From Nitrospira defluvii (lineage in GTDB: Bacteria; Nitrospirota; Nitrospiria; Nitrospirales; Nitrospiraceae): 64,000 bases of DNA. The notes below the pieces were generated by a model. That model did not search any database. It saw only the letters and a list, made by a program, of their open reading frames with translations, and was not told the DNA's origin. The DNA is taken from NCBI GenBank assembly GCA_011525625.1, contig WYAX01000012.1:62001-126000 (forward strand), in the 5' to 3' direction. This document shows, in pieces, positions 1-8,506 of the stretch. Numbering within the stretch: position 1 is the first letter of the stretch; each line of letters opens with the position of its first letter. Position numbers and translations under genes: made by a program.

Positions 1-76
1 GAATGTCCCTCCTCCCGTCAGGTGACGATGGCGCGATGCCGTCTCCGGCCCCCTTCAGCGGCAGGAGCGCATCTCG

Positions 77-946
77 TTACTCGTCGTCGGTCTCGCTGTC
101 GACCGCATCCTCAGCACGCTCCTCGGTCTTCAGGGCCGCAAAATCGAAGAGTGCGCGATCAAGGAGCAACGACGGGGCGATGTTGCTCAGCGCGGCGAAC
201 ATGCTGTCGTTCGATCCGGGAAACCGCTGATTCCAGTCCTGCAGCAACGCCTTGACCTGTTTGCGTTTGAGGTCTTCCTGGGAGCCGCACAGGTCGCAGG
301 GGATAATCGGAAATTGCCGCAAGGCGGCATACTGTGCCAGATCGGCCTCTTTGACATAGGCCAACGGCCGGATGACCAGATGGCGGCCGCTCTTGGCCCG
401 AAGCTTGGGCGGCATTGCCTTCATCTTGCCGGTAAACAACAGATTCAAGAGCAGTGTTTCCAGAATGTCGTCGCGGTGATGACCTAAGGCAATTTTGGTC
501 GCGCGCAGTTCGGTGGCCAGCCGGTAGAGGTGTCCGCGCCGGAGACGGGAGCAGAGCGCGCAGGTGGTGTGTCCCTCTGGAATCAACCGTTTCACGACGG
601 AATAGGTATCGCGGGTCTCAATGTGAAACGGGACCCCGCGCTTGGTCAGATAGTCAGGCAGCACGTGGGCGGGAAATCCCGGCTGCTTCTGGTCGAGATT
701 GACGGCGATGATCTCAAAATGAATCGGGGCTCGGCTGCGAAGCGAGAGCAGGATCTCCAAGAGTCCGTAACTGTCCTTCCCTCCGGACAAACAGACCATG
801 ACCCTATCGTCGGCCTCGATCATCCGATAGTCGGCAATGGCCTGCCCGACGAGGCGACACAATCTGGTTTCCAGGCGTTCGAGTTCGTCGGTCTGTTTGG
901 CCGGCCGTGCAGCCTTCCGCGTCAGCGGAGTGATGAGAGGTTGCAT
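77..946 (-). CDS. ttcA: tRNA 2-thiocytidine synthetase TtcA
   Basis: Cytoplasmic enzyme that thiolates cytidine 32 of certain tRNAs, using ATP to adenylate the base and an Fe-S cluster to deliver sulfur. The 289-residue protein has the PP-loop SGGKDS at residues 54-59 and two Cys pairs, CALC (129-132) and CDLC (217-220), as expected for the cluster-bearing TtcA family. Length is normal; the C-terminal tail after about residue 275 is acidic and poorly conserved. It is a single gene facing away from the metallopeptidase operon. The ATG is preceded not by a ribosome-binding site but by a TACAAT box 8 nt upstream, which suggests a leaderless message. TtcA is much more likely than TilS because of the Cys pairs. 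Confidence 0.93.
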   Translation of the reverse strand: MQPLITPLTRKAARPAKQTDELERLETRLCRLVGQAIADYRMIEADDRVMVCLSGGKDSYGLLEILLSLRSRAPIHFEIIAVNLDQKQPGFPAHVLPDYLTKRGVPFHIETRDTYSVVKRLIPEGHTTCALCSRLRRGHLYRLATELRATKIALGHHRDDILETLLLNLLFTGKMKAMPPKLRAKSGRHLVIRPLAYVKEADLAQYAALRQFPIIPCDLCGSQEDLKRKQVKALLQDWNQRFPGSNDSMFAALSNIAPSLLLDRALFDFAALKTEERAEDAVDSETDDE

Positions 947-954
947 GGTCGGGC

Positions 955-960
955 ATTGTA
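955..960 (-). promoter_or_regulatory. -10 box of ttcA, probably leaderless
   Basis: On the minus strand TACAAT ends 8 nt before the ttcA ATG, placing +1 about 2 nt before the start codon. The -35 region (about 978-984, CCCATT or TCCCAT) is poor. No Shine-Dalgarno-like sequence lies between the box and the ATG. Confidence 0.45.
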
Positions 961-1118
961 GCGCATGCGCGTCCGGGAATGGGATAGGGGAGGGTGACCG
1001 AGGGTTTTCCCTACACTCTGAGCGGGCACGCGGTCGATCTGCCAGCGTAATTTCAACGAGCTGCTATAGTTGAACGAGAACAAATTGGCGCCGGACGAGG
1101 CGTTTTGGTGGCGGAACG

Positions 1119-2180
1119 ATGGGGCGAACGCACAGACAGCGTCGGCAGCGGGCAGATTTTGTGGGTGCAGCGCCCGTATGGGCGGAGTGGAGCGACGAGC
1201 AACTCCTCGATCTTCGCATGTGCGATTTGGCGTTGCGGCTCGAGGGCACCTTTTATCAGGAGCCGATTGCACAACTGTCTCGTGAATTGGATGCCCGCCG
1301 TCTGCTGTTTCATCCGCACTTCTGGATTTCAGATGAGTGGTTTACCCCGGATGGGGTGCCTGGAATTGCGGTCCCCTTCTACCTCGCCCATCCTCGCTTG
1401 GCCAAATTGGAAGCGAGTCAGATGCTGGAGGTGGAGGGCGGCACCCACGACTGGTGCATGCGCATCCTTCGCCATGAGGCTGGGCACGCGATTGAAAATG
1501 CCTTTCTGCTCCGTCGGCGTCGGCGCCGGCAGAAACTGTTCGGCCGTTCTTCTCAACCCTATCCCGAGTACTATACGCCGCGACCCTACAGCCGCAGTTT
1601 TGTGCGCCATCTGGATGTCTGGTACGCCCAAAGTCATCCGGATGAAGACTTTGCCGAAACGTTCGCCGTATGGCTGGACCCGCAATCGGGTTGGCAGGAA
1701 CGGTATCGCGGATGGCCGGTGATGAAGAAGCTGGAGTTCATGGAGCGACTCATGGGCGAGCTGGCGGGGATGAATCCCAAGGTGACGGGACGCCAATTGC
1801 TGGATCCGCTGCCTCGTCTCTATAAGACACTGCGCGATCACTACGAGGAAAAGCGGAAGCACTATGGCATCGGCCGCGCATCGTCGTATGACAGCGATTT
1901 GAAGAAATTGTTTTCGGACCAGCCCGCTCACGCCAAAAATCTCAGCGCCGCCGAATTTCTGCATCGCACCCGCAAGGACATCCGCCGGCGAGTGGCGGAA
2001 TGGACCGGAGAGTATCAGTACACCATCGATCAGGTCCTGGAGAGCATGATCGAGCGCTGCCACGCCTCGAAACTGCATCTGACGCAACCGAGTGAGCAGG
2101 CCAAGCTCGATTTTGCAATCCTCCTGACGGTGCAGACCATGAATCATCTGCACAGCGGGAGGCATAAGGTAGCGTTATGA
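1119..2180 (+). CDS. Putative zinc metallopeptidase (Peptidase_Mx-like)
   Basis: Predicted zinc-dependent peptidase of 353 residues. The zinc site is H119-E120-A-G-H123, with the third ligand probably E180 in DEDFAE. The spacing and the phrase SHPDEDFAETFAVWL resemble the family annotated as putative zinc-binding metallopeptidase (Peptidase_Mx), although the usual N-terminal zinc ribbon is missing. An unusual stretch of six arginines lies at about 132-137, just after the HExxH helix. No signal peptide is visible, so it is probably cytoplasmic. Its stop overlaps the start of the ATP-grasp ligase by 4 bp (ATGA), so the two are translationally coupled and likely act on the same peptide-like substrate. 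The start is uncertain because no clear ribosome-binding site precedes it; a TATAGT box at 1065-1070 may be the -10. Substrate unknown. Confidence 0.7.
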   Translation: MGRTHRQRRQRADFVGAAPVWAEWSDEQLLDLRMCDLALRLEGTFYQEPIAQLSRELDARRLLFHPHFWISDEWFTPDGVPGIAVPFYLAHPRLAKLEASQMLEVEGGTHDWCMRILRHEAGHAIENAFLLRRRRRRQKLFGRSSQPYPEYYTPRPYSRSFVRHLDVWYAQSHPDEDFAETFAVWLDPQSGWQERYRGWPVMKKLEFMERLMGELAGMNPKVTGRQLLDPLPRLYKTLRDHYEEKRKHYGIGRASSYDSDLKKLFSDQPAHAKNLSAAEFLHRTRKDIRRRVAEWTGEYQYTIDQVLESMIERCHASKLHLTQPSEQAKLDFAILLTVQTMNHLHSGRHKVAL

Positions 2181-3199
2181 AGCGATTACGGGTGCTCGTA
2201 CTCATGCACAAGGATCTGGTGCCTCCGGAGTCGCTCAATGGTCAGAGCTCTGAACAGGCGGCATGGCGGACAGAATATGATGTCGTGTCCACACTCAAGA
2301 AGCTTGGCCACGAGGTGCAGGCGCTCGGCGTGAAAAGCGACCTGGAAGTCATCCGCACGGCAGTGGAAGGATGGAAGCCGCACATTGCCTTCAATCTGCT
2401 GGAGGAGTTCGATGGCGTGGCGGTCTACGATCAGAACGTCGTGTCGTATCTGGAATTGATGCGGATACCCTACACAGGATGTAATCCGCGAGGGCTCATG
2501 CTGGCCAGAGATAAGGCGTTGGCCAAGCAGGTGATGTCCTACCATCGCATCCCCTACCCCGAATTCATGGTCGTCCCCTTGCACCGGATGGTGCGGCGGC
2601 CCAAATACCTGCCCTTTCCGCTGATTGTGAAATCGATTACGGAAGAAGCGTCATTGGGGATTTCGCAGGCGTCGATTGTGGATGATGACGACAAGCTACG
2701 CGAACGTGTTGCCTTCATTCATGACCATGTCGGCACCGGTGCCCTCGTTGAGCGTTATATCGAAGGGCGTGAACTGTACGTCGGCGTGATGGGCAATGCC
2801 CACCTGCAAGTGTTTCCCGTCTGGGAATTGGTGATGGACAAGATGCCGGACGAAGCGCGCCGCATCGCCACGCAACGCGTGAAATGGAGTCGCACCTATC
2901 AGGACAAGTATGGCATCTGTTCCTGCGAGGCGCGGAATCTGCCGGACGGCGTGGCCGATCAGATTCAGCATCTGGCCAAACGTGTCTATCGTGCGTTGGG
3001 CTTGAGCGGGTATGCCCGCATCGACATGCGTATGGATAAGGACGGCAACGTGTACGTGCTTGAAGCCAACCCCAATCCGCAGATCGCCAGCGGCGAAGAC
3101 TTCGCCGACTCGGCGGCAAAAGCCGATCTCGCCTATAAAGACCTGCTGCAGGAATTGTTGCAGGTGGGGTTGCGGTGGCGCCCTGCCCAAGCCGCATAG
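2177..3199 (+). CDS. ATP-grasp ligase, D-Ala-D-Ala ligase-like
   Basis: ATP-dependent carboxylate-amine ligase of 340 residues related to D-alanine-D-alanine ligase. Visible ATP-grasp features are the lysine of VKSITEEASLGI (K152), the hinge segment VERYIEGREL (E192), and the magnesium residues in RIDMRMDKDG (D283) and VLEANPNPQ (E296, N298). The N-terminal third has the preATP-grasp fold pattern (RVLVLMHKD...). Housekeeping Ddl enzymes normally sit in the cell-wall cluster, whereas this gene is coupled by an ATGA overlap to a metallopeptidase. A role in making or trimming a small peptide or modified amino acid is therefore as likely as peptidoglycan synthesis. The real substrate cannot be read from the sequence. 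The left arm of a hairpin repeat begins in its stop codon. Confidence 0.75.
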   Translation: MKRLRVLVLMHKDLVPPESLNGQSSEQAAWRTEYDVVSTLKKLGHEVQALGVKSDLEVIRTAVEGWKPHIAFNLLEEFDGVAVYDQNVVSYLELMRIPYTGCNPRGLMLARDKALAKQVMSYHRIPYPEFMVVPLHRMVRRPKYLPFPLIVKSITEEASLGISQASIVDDDDKLRERVAFIHDHVGTGALVERYIEGRELYVGVMGNAHLQVFPVWELVMDKMPDEARRIATQRVKWSRTYQDKYGICSCEARNLPDGVADQIQHLAKRVYRALGLSGYARIDMRMDKDGNVYVLEANPNPQIASGEDFADSAAKADLAYKDLLQELLQVGLRWRPAQAA

Positions 3200-3323
3200 C
3201 GGATGTTGAAGCAGGCTTGCGGCTGCGTTCTCGCGTCGCTCAGGCCCTTACCGTACCGCTCATGTACGCTTCGGGCCCTCACTTGCTGCGGTCTTGCCGC
3301 CAGACCCGTTTGAACATCCGCTA
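3197..3323. repeat. Interspersed hairpin repeat, copy A
   Basis: Imperfect hairpin of 127 bp. The outer arms are TAGCGGATGTTGAA (3197-3210) and TTGAACATCCGCTA (3310-3323), complementary at 13 of 14 positions. The centre has the core GTAC-N8-GTACGCTTCG flanked by complementary AGGCCC and GGGCCC. It overlaps the stop codon of the ATP-grasp gene. The core is shared with copies B and C, but the outer arms differ. Confidence 0.75.
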
Positions 3324-3325
3324 AC

Positions 3326-3427
3326 GCAGCCGCTGAAACGACTCCCCAGCCTCGTTCTCGCTCCGAGGCTCAACGTACCGCACGGGTACGCCTCGCCTCC
3401 TCGCTGTGAATCCACTTCAGCGGCTGC
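3326..3427. repeat. Interspersed hairpin repeat, copy B
   Basis: Second hairpin, 2 bp after copy A. The outer arms GCAGCCGCTGAA (3326-3337) and TTCAGCGGCTGC (3416-3427) are perfectly complementary. The centre holds GAGGCT, CGTAC-N8-GTACGCCTCG and CCTC, matching the cores of copies A and C. The remaining 108 bp to the next gene show nothing recognisable. Confidence 0.75.
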
Positions 3428-3535
3428 TACCATGGTGAAGCTGCGTTCGCAAGCATCGCTCGGCAGAGCCGTCGAGTCGCGGACCTCCCCGCATGACTCG
3501 GCGATCTCGCCACGAACCGTCATGAAGCATGCAGA

Positions 3536-4087
3536 CTAGGGACCCCAGCGAATGCCGAACAGCAGCGCCACGCTGCTGTTGTCGTCGGGGACGGGTGGGG
3601 ACAGGTTGATACGGTGAAGATTGACCATCAGGGTCGTCGAGAAGGCGATGTTGGGTCCGACCTGATACTCCAGCGACATGCCGAGCGGAATGAAATGGCT
3701 CGTGTCGTTGCGGTCGACCTTTGCCGGCCCGCTGCCACGGTTCAGGTCCGCGTGGAGCAAGCCGAGTCCGGCGAACGGGACCAGATTGAATCCACCGTTC
3801 AGGCGGAGGTGATACTTCGCGACACCGGCGATGCCGATTTGAGTCAGGTCGCCCACCGGGGTGAACAACGCCATGCCGCCGAATGAAAAGTTCGGGTCCA
3901 TGTAGTAGTCGAGTCCGAAACCCAGCGCGAAGGTTGTGTCGTTGGTGGTGCCGCTCCACAGGCCGAGGTCGGTCGCGAATCCCCAATGCGCACCTTGGGA
4001 TTCAGCCGATCCGGCTGGGGTGGAGGACAAGCATCCGATGATCGCGAAGATGGCGCACAAACGCTGGATTCGTCCGGTGTGTGTCAT
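3536..4087 (-). CDS. Small outer-membrane beta-barrel protein
   Basis: Exported protein of 183 residues. A signal peptide (about residues 1-28, ending near PAGSAES) precedes alternating hydrophobic/polar strands rich in Gly and aromatic residues. The C-terminus SVALLFGIRWGP resembles the final strand of an 8-stranded outer-membrane barrel. The start at 4087 has AAGGA upstream and lies about 22 nt after a plausible promoter; the longer reading frame upstream would cross that promoter. It is monocistronic and divergent from the 4230 gene. No specific ligand or function can be assigned; OmpW/OmpA-barrel-like is the closest description. Confidence 0.65.
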   Translation of the reverse strand: MTHTGRIQRLCAIFAIIGCLSSTPAGSAESQGAHWGFATDLGLWSGTTNDTTFALGFGLDYYMDPNFSFGGMALFTPVGDLTQIGIAGVAKYHLRLNGGFNLVPFAGLGLLHADLNRGSGPAKVDRNDTSHFIPLGMSLEYQVGPNIAFSTTLMVNLHRINLSPPVPDDNSSVALLFGIRWGP

Positions 4088-4115
4088 GGAGTTCCTTCTC
4101 ACGGTGAACGCGCTC

Positions 4116-4144
4116 CTTGTAGCATAGGCCATTCCTGCGGACAA
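4116..4144 (-). promoter_or_regulatory. Sigma70-type promoter of beta-barrel gene
   Basis: Minus strand: TTGTCC, 17-bp spacer, TACAAG. Predicted +1 near 4109, about 22 nt before the ATG. Confidence 0.45.
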
Positions 4145-4176
4145 GCGTCGGCCGCTCCGTGGAGCATTGCCGAGGG

Positions 4177-4206
4177 TTGTCAGGGCGCGCGACGCTTCAG
4201 TATGCT
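4177..4206 (+). promoter_or_regulatory. Sigma70-type promoter of 4230 gene
   Basis: TTGTCA, 18-bp spacer, TATGCT. Predicted +1 near 4213, leaving a 17-nt leader that contains GGAGGG before the ATG at 4230. Confidence 0.5.
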
Positions 4207-4229
4207 GGGGGCTCTTGCGGAGGGATGGT

Positions 4230-4724
4230 ATGAAAAAAGAATCAATGACGCCGGCTGAAGTCGCAGAGGCTCTGTACAAGTTGATCCCGCGCCGAATGAC
4301 GGTCGAGGCCTTGAGCGAGTACGGAATCGAGGGGACGAAGGAGCAGGAGGAGGCGATGACTCGGGAGATCCTCTCATTCACGCTCTATTGGGTTCATGCG
4401 GCCATCAATGCCCACATTCCACGGAAGTACCGCGAGGTGCTGTTTCAGCGGGTATTGGAGTTGATCCATGCGGATTGGGCGACGCTGTTTCAACTGGCGT
4501 CGGTGAAGTGGGAGGACTACCTGCTTGAAATGGAAGCGCGCCGCGCTCGGTATGCGCCGGTGGGAGATTACGAAGGAGGGGCTGTCGCGGCATCCGAGGA
4601 GATATCAGATCTCCTCGAAAGCGAGGGGCTCATTCAACCGGAAGATCGGCCGAAGTTGCTGGTGTTGCTTCCCGACCTGGTACCGCTGGATACCTATCAG
4701 GAGTTGTTGAGCCAGTGTGTGTAG
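4230..4724 (+). CDS. Hypothetical acidic helical protein
   Basis: Protein of 164 residues that I do not recognise. It is largely alpha-helical and acidic, with no signal peptide, membrane segment or metal-binding motif. The start at 4230 has a strong GGAGGG ribosome-binding site and a promoter just upstream; the upstream in-frame ATG at 4167 lies upstream of that promoter and is rejected. It stands alone between a beta-barrel gene and gpmA. Codon use matches its neighbours, so it is very likely a real gene. Confidence 0.7.
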   Translation: MKKESMTPAEVAEALYKLIPRRMTVEALSEYGIEGTKEQEEAMTREILSFTLYWVHAAINAHIPRKYREVLFQRVLELIHADWATLFQLASVKWEDYLLEMEARRARYAPVGDYEGGAVAASEEISDLLESEGLIQPEDRPKLLVLLPDLVPLDTYQELLSQCV

Positions 4725-4816
4725 GGGAATGAGGCGCATGCTGCCGAGAAGGGGGCAGTGCTCCATTGCACGCTCTGCATTCAACCGTGGGTATGTCGCC
4801 GCGGGGCGGCGATCGG

Positions 4817-5422
4817 TTAGAGATATCGGTGTGACAGGACCTTCCCGCTGTGGTCGAGTTCGTATAGGAGCGGGGCGCCGGTCGGAATGTTGAGTTCCAG
4901 GACCTGTTCCCGCGTCAGCTGTTCGAGTTGCATCACCAGCGCGCGCAGACTGTTCCCGTGGGCGGCGATGAGAATGGTTTCCCCCTTGAGTACGTAGGGT
5001 TTGATGCGACTCTCGTAATAGGGCAGCACGCGCTCGGCGGTATCTTTGAGGCTTTCTCCGCCGGGCGGCCGCACGTCATAACTCCGCCGCCAGATCTTCA
5101 CCTGCTCATCCCCGAACTTCTTGGCCGTCTCAGCTTTGTTGAGCCCCTGCAGTTCTCCGTACATCCGCTCGTTCAGAGCCTTGTCTTTTTCGATGGGAAT
5201 GGTTGTCTGACCGATGGTTTCAAGCACGAGCCGCAGGGTCTCATTGGCGCGAGCCAGCACGGAGGAGAAGGCGCGGTCGAACGTGAACTCTGCCAGTTTC
5301 TTTCCGGCGGCTTTCGCCTCCTCGATCCCCTTCGGGGAGAGGGGGACGTCGACCCAGCCGGTGAAGCGGTTTTCCAGATTCCACTGTGATTCGCCGTGCC
5401 GGATCAGAACTAGTCTGCTCAT
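4817..5422 (-). CDS. gpmA: 2,3-bisphosphoglycerate-dependent phosphoglycerate mutase
   Basis: Glycolytic/gluconeogenic enzyme interconverting 3- and 2-phosphoglycerate in the cytoplasm. The RHG motif with the phospho-acceptor histidine is at residues 8-10 (H9), followed by [12 protein letters not shown]. The family signatures [14 protein letters not shown] and [10 protein letters not shown] carry the second active-site His. At 201 residues it is slightly shorter than the 230-250 residues typical of E. coli GpmA, like many bacterial versions. The start at 5422 is supported by AGGAG; the longer frame to 5467 overlaps the leader. Monocistronic. Confidence 0.92.
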   Translation of the reverse strand: MSRLVLIRHGESQWNLENRFTGWVDVPLSPKGIEEAKAAGKKLAEFTFDRAFSSVLARANETLRLVLETIGQTTIPIEKDKALNERMYGELQGLNKAETAKKFGDEQVKIWRRSYDVRPPGGESLKDTAERVLPYYESRIKPYVLKGETILIAAHGNSLRALVMQLEQLTREQVLELNIPTGAPLLYELDHSGKVLSHRYL

Positions 5423-5467
5423 CGTGTCGTGTCTCCTTATCCGAAAGGGGTGGGGACTTGAGCCCAC

Positions 5468-5498
5468 AGGTTACGCGATTGCCCCTTGATGCTGTCAA
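5468..5498 (-). promoter_or_regulatory. Possible promoter of gpmA
   Basis: Minus strand: perfect -35 TTGACA, 19-bp spacer, TAACCT. The spacer is long, so confidence is limited. Confidence 0.35.
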
Positions 5499-5541
5499 GG
5501 TCCCCGGCTCGCCCGAACCTCTGGTCGATGGTGTCGCCCGG

Positions 5542-5570
5542 TTGCATTCAGTGGTGGCAGTCAGTACCAT
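5542..5570 (+). promoter_or_regulatory. Sigma70-type promoter of 5607 gene
   Basis: TTGCAT, 17-bp spacer, TACCAT. Predicted +1 near 5577, giving a leader of about 30 nt with GGAG before ATG 5607. Confidence 0.5.
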
Positions 5571-5606
5571 GCCGCCGATTTCCCCCCTCATGTGTGGAGC
5601 AGCTCA

Positions 5607-6443
5607 ATGTCGACGGTTCCCCCCACAGACTGGTCTCCGCTGCAACAGTGGTGGCAGGCGATGGGGCGTCGTCTGCAAGTCGAAGACCGGGTCGAGGCGT
5701 TTTTTCGACGGGCGTTCGGGGTGAGTCAGGCGTTGGTGGGTGTCGTGCAGGTCGGCGGAGAGGTGGAGTACATTCTCTTCGTCCTGGTGCGGTACTGGAT
5801 TCCCGTCGTCTTGCCGCCGCCGGGCCGGGAACGGGCCTCCAAAGGCGATCCGGACTATTGGCTTGAATCCGAGCAGATTCTGAAGGCAGCGGCCGGCCGG
5901 TTGCGGGAGCTCAAGCCGCTGATCGAGTTGCTGACAGCGGCCAATCCTTTGGGTGCTGGGCCGACTGATCAGCCTGGGTCGAGAACGCCGCTCGTGGAAG
6001 TCGAGCTTGCGAATATGCTGCAAGGTATCGCGGAGGCCGCCGGCAGTTATGGCGGGCCTGACTATACCTCGGTGATCAAGACCTTCGACCCGGTCCCGTT
6101 GCGCCAGACCCAGCCCTTCAAGCACAACAAGAAAAACAGCGCCGAACTGTGGGTGGTGTTTCTCCTGCGCGAGCATTTCCGGAGTCTCGGACTTGGCAAG
6201 GACCGGTACTGGCCGCTGGTGGCGGGCTTGTGTGCAGCGGCGGGCATTGCCAATCCCAGCGGACAACCATACGGGTCGGATGAATTGAAATCCTGGTGGC
6301 AGAAAAATTGGCCGCGCACCTATACGCAGCTTGAGCAAACCCAGGCGGCGCCTGATCTCAGCGGTGCGGCCTACCAGCAGGATTTCGACTGGTTCGTATC
6401 GTGGATCGAGTGGCAACGTCGGCAGGCGGGCGAGCAAGGATAG
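5607..6443 (+). CDS. Hypothetical protein, Trp-rich, soluble
   Basis: Protein of 278 residues that I do not recognise. It has no signal peptide or clear transmembrane segment; a hydrophobic patch (YILFVLVRYWIPVVLPPP) lies near residues 53-70. The C-terminal half contains several Trp residues and a positively charged stretch (KHNKKNS). The ATG at 5607 has GGAG upstream and follows a good promoter. It converges with the DUF2628 gene. Codon use looks native. Confidence 0.6.
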   Translation: MSTVPPTDWSPLQQWWQAMGRRLQVEDRVEAFFRRAFGVSQALVGVVQVGGEVEYILFVLVRYWIPVVLPPPGRERASKGDPDYWLESEQILKAAAGRLRELKPLIELLTAANPLGAGPTDQPGSRTPLVEVELANMLQGIAEAAGSYGGPDYTSVIKTFDPVPLRQTQPFKHNKKNSAELWVVFLLREHFRSLGLGKDRYWPLVAGLCAAAGIANPSGQPYGSDELKSWWQKNWPRTYTQLEQTQAAPDLSGAAYQQDFDWFVSWIEWQRRQAGEQG

Positions 6444-6468
6444 AGGGCGCAGAAACCCGGCGCATCTA

Positions 6469-7113
6469 TTACACCTGGATCATGGCGGCGGGGTGTGGTT
6501 TGGCGGGAGACCCCTTCGATCCGTCCGGCGGACCATCTTTGAGCATGGCGACGACCAGCCCGATTTTCAGCACCAGCAGTCCGACACCGACCCACACGAC
6601 ATAGGGTTGCACTCCGCCCAAATCCCCTAACATCTGTTGTCTGGTCTCTCCGCTTCCGGCCCGCTCGGCCTTAATCTTGGCGAGTTGCTCCTTCGCGTGC
6701 CAGAAGTAGATGTAATTGGCGCTGGCCCCGGCGATCACGCGCCAGACGATGTCGGCGGAAAGATCTTGCGTGATGTAGAACGCCATGGCCGGGCCGATGG
6801 CATAAATCAACGCGTAGCCATACATTTTCCGGTACAGGAACCAGAGAAACGGCTCGAACACAAAGGCCGGCCAGTGCCAGGTTAGGGCGAATTGCGGGCC
6901 TGCGGGCCCTGAAAACTTCTTAAATGTCTCGAGATACCGGTCGGCGTTGGGGCCGATGAAGGCTTTCCAGAGTTCCGTATCCGTCAGCGTTGTTGTGGTC
7001 TGGTCCGGTTCCAGGGTGGACGCCTGAGGCTCGGCGATGAAGGCTTCTCCGCATTGGTGACAAAAGCGGGCATCGTCTCGGTTTTCTTGTCGGCATTGCG
7101 CACAGGGTTTCAT
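6469..7113 (-). CDS. Zinc-ribbon and DUF2628 membrane protein
   Basis: Protein of 214 residues. An N-terminal double-CxxC zinc ribbon (CAQC at 4-7, CHQC at 18-21) is followed by a region resembling DUF2628: Trp/Phe-rich WHWPAFVFEPFLWFLYRKMY at about 79-98 and two or three membrane segments (about 100-120, 170-190). Such proteins are integral to the inner membrane with a cytoplasmic ribbon; their function is unknown. The ATG lies 8 nt after a plausible -10 box and no ribosome-binding site is visible, so the message may be leaderless. Divergent from argD. Confidence 0.75.
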   Translation of the reverse strand: MKPCAQCRQENRDDARFCHQCGEAFIAEPQASTLEPDQTTTTLTDTELWKAFIGPNADRYLETFKKFSGPAGPQFALTWHWPAFVFEPFLWFLYRKMYGYALIYAIGPAMAFYITQDLSADIVWRVIAGASANYIYFWHAKEQLAKIKAERAGSGETRQQMLGDLGGVQPYVVWVGVGLLVLKIGLVVAMLKDGPPDGSKGSPAKPHPAAMIQV

Positions 7114-7121
7114 ACCGCCAC

Positions 7122-7151
7122 CTTATCCCATCCGCCGTCTCTTCCCGTCAA
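7122..7151 (-). promoter_or_regulatory. Promoter of DUF2628 gene, probably leaderless
   Basis: Minus strand: TTGACG, 18-bp spacer, GATAAG, then 8 nt to the ATG. Predicted +1 is about 2 nt before the start codon. Confidence 0.4.
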
Positions 7152-7284
7152 GGGACGATCACTGCCGGATGCGTATTTCCGAACCCACGACCCGCTGCGC
7201 CAGGAGCCACGAGAGGCGGTGGTTCGGTTGCTTTCACCTGGTACGTATGATAGCTTCGCCGACTCACGATGGGAGAGGTGTGCC

Positions 7285-8490
7285 ATGCCGACGGGTGAGT
7301 TGCGTCTCAACGCCGAACAGTACCTGATGAACACCTACACGCGCCAGCCGATTTCGATCGTACGCGGGCGCGGGACGAAGGTGTATGACCTGGAGGGCCG
7401 GGAGTACATCGATTTCGTCGCCGGTATCGCGGTCAATGTGCTCGGGCATGGACACCCGGACCTGGTGTTGGCCATCCAAAAGCAGGCGCAGCAGCTGATT
7501 CATACCTCGAATCTCTATTATACCGAGCCACAGGTACGTTTGGCGCAGATGCTGGTGGATCATTCGTTCGCGCAGAAGGTCTTCTTTTGCAATAGCGGTG
7601 CGGAAGCGAATGAAGCGGCCATCAAACTGGCCCGCAAATACTCCTACGACAAATACGGCGCCGACCGGTACGAGATCATCACCATGACGAGTTCCTTCCA
7701 TGGACGGACGCTCGCCACGCTGACGGCGACCGGACAGGAGAAGGTACAAACAGGCTTCGCCCCGCTTATGCCGGGATTTTCCTATGTGCCCTTTAACGAT
7801 CTGTCGGCGCTCGAGCGGGCGATCACTCCCAACACTGCCGCAATCATGCTGGAACCGATTCAGGCGGAAGGCGGAGTCCATGTGGCGGATCGCGGGTACC
7901 TGCAAAGCCTGAGAGAATTGTGTCGTGAACGGGATGTGCTGTTGATTTTCGATGAGGTACAAACCGGCATCGGACGGACCGGCACGCTCTTCTGTTATGA
8001 ACAGTTCGGAATGCAGCCGGATATCATGACGTTAGCGAAAGGCCTCGGCGGCGGGGTGCCGATCGGAGCGTGCTTGGCCACGGACAGCGTGGCTCACGCG
8101 TTCGGGCCTGGAACGCATGCGTCCACGTTCGGCGGCAATCCCTTAGCCTGTGCCGGGGCGCTCGCGGTGTTACGCGTGCTGCTGGACGGGAAGATTCTCG
8201 ATCAGGGGCGTCGGATAGGCGAGTGTCTCGCCAAGGGGCTGGCGACCCTGAAAGAGCGGCATCGCTGCGTGAAAGAGGTGCGGGGCCTCGGGCTGCTCCA
8301 AGGCATGGAGTTGGACATCGACGGGAAGGCCGTCGTGGCCGAGTGTCTCTCCCGCGGGCTGCTGATCAACTGCGTCGGGGATCGGGTCTTGCGCTTCGTG
8401 CCGTCGCTGATCATCACGGAGCGCGAGATTGATCGCCTGCTGGCCGCGCTATCACAGATTTTTAGTCAACGAACCATCTCAAGCCATTAA
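7285..8490 (+). CDS. argD: Acetylornithine aminotransferase
   Basis: PLP enzyme converting N-acetylglutamate semialdehyde to N-acetylornithine in arginine synthesis; ArgD enzymes may also serve the succinyl-DAP step, but DapL makes that unnecessary here. The 401-residue protein shows the class-III aminotransferase hallmarks FCNSGAEANEAAIKLAR (about 101-117), IFDEVQTGIGRTG (D223) and LAKGLGGGVP with the PLP lysine K252. The start at 7285 has GGGAGAGG upstream and a normal N-terminus; the reading frame open to 7054 is too long for the family. First gene of the arg run: argF follows after 16 bp, argG after 11 bp, and argH overlaps argG. Confidence 0.93.
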   Translation: MPTGELRLNAEQYLMNTYTRQPISIVRGRGTKVYDLEGREYIDFVAGIAVNVLGHGHPDLVLAIQKQAQQLIHTSNLYYTEPQVRLAQMLVDHSFAQKVFFCNSGAEANEAAIKLARKYSYDKYGADRYEIITMTSSFHGRTLATLTATGQEKVQTGFAPLMPGFSYVPFNDLSALERAITPNTAAIMLEPIQAEGGVHVADRGYLQSLRELCRERDVLLIFDEVQTGIGRTGTLFCYEQFGMQPDIMTLAKGLGGGVPIGACLATDSVAHAFGPGTHASTFGGNPLACAGALAVLRVLLDGKILDQGRRIGECLAKGLATLKERHRCVKEVRGLGLLQGMELDIDGKAVVAECLSRGLLINCVGDRVLRFVPSLIITEREIDRLLAALSQIFSQRTISSH

Positions 8491-8506
8491 GCGAGTAGGG
8501 GCGCAT

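Noticed and set aside
1329..2165. Long minus-strand open frame opposite the metallopeptidase
   Set aside because: Low-complexity, His/Gln-rich translation without motifs; the plus-strand frame has a zinc site and a coupled partner. Typical GC-rich antisense shadow.
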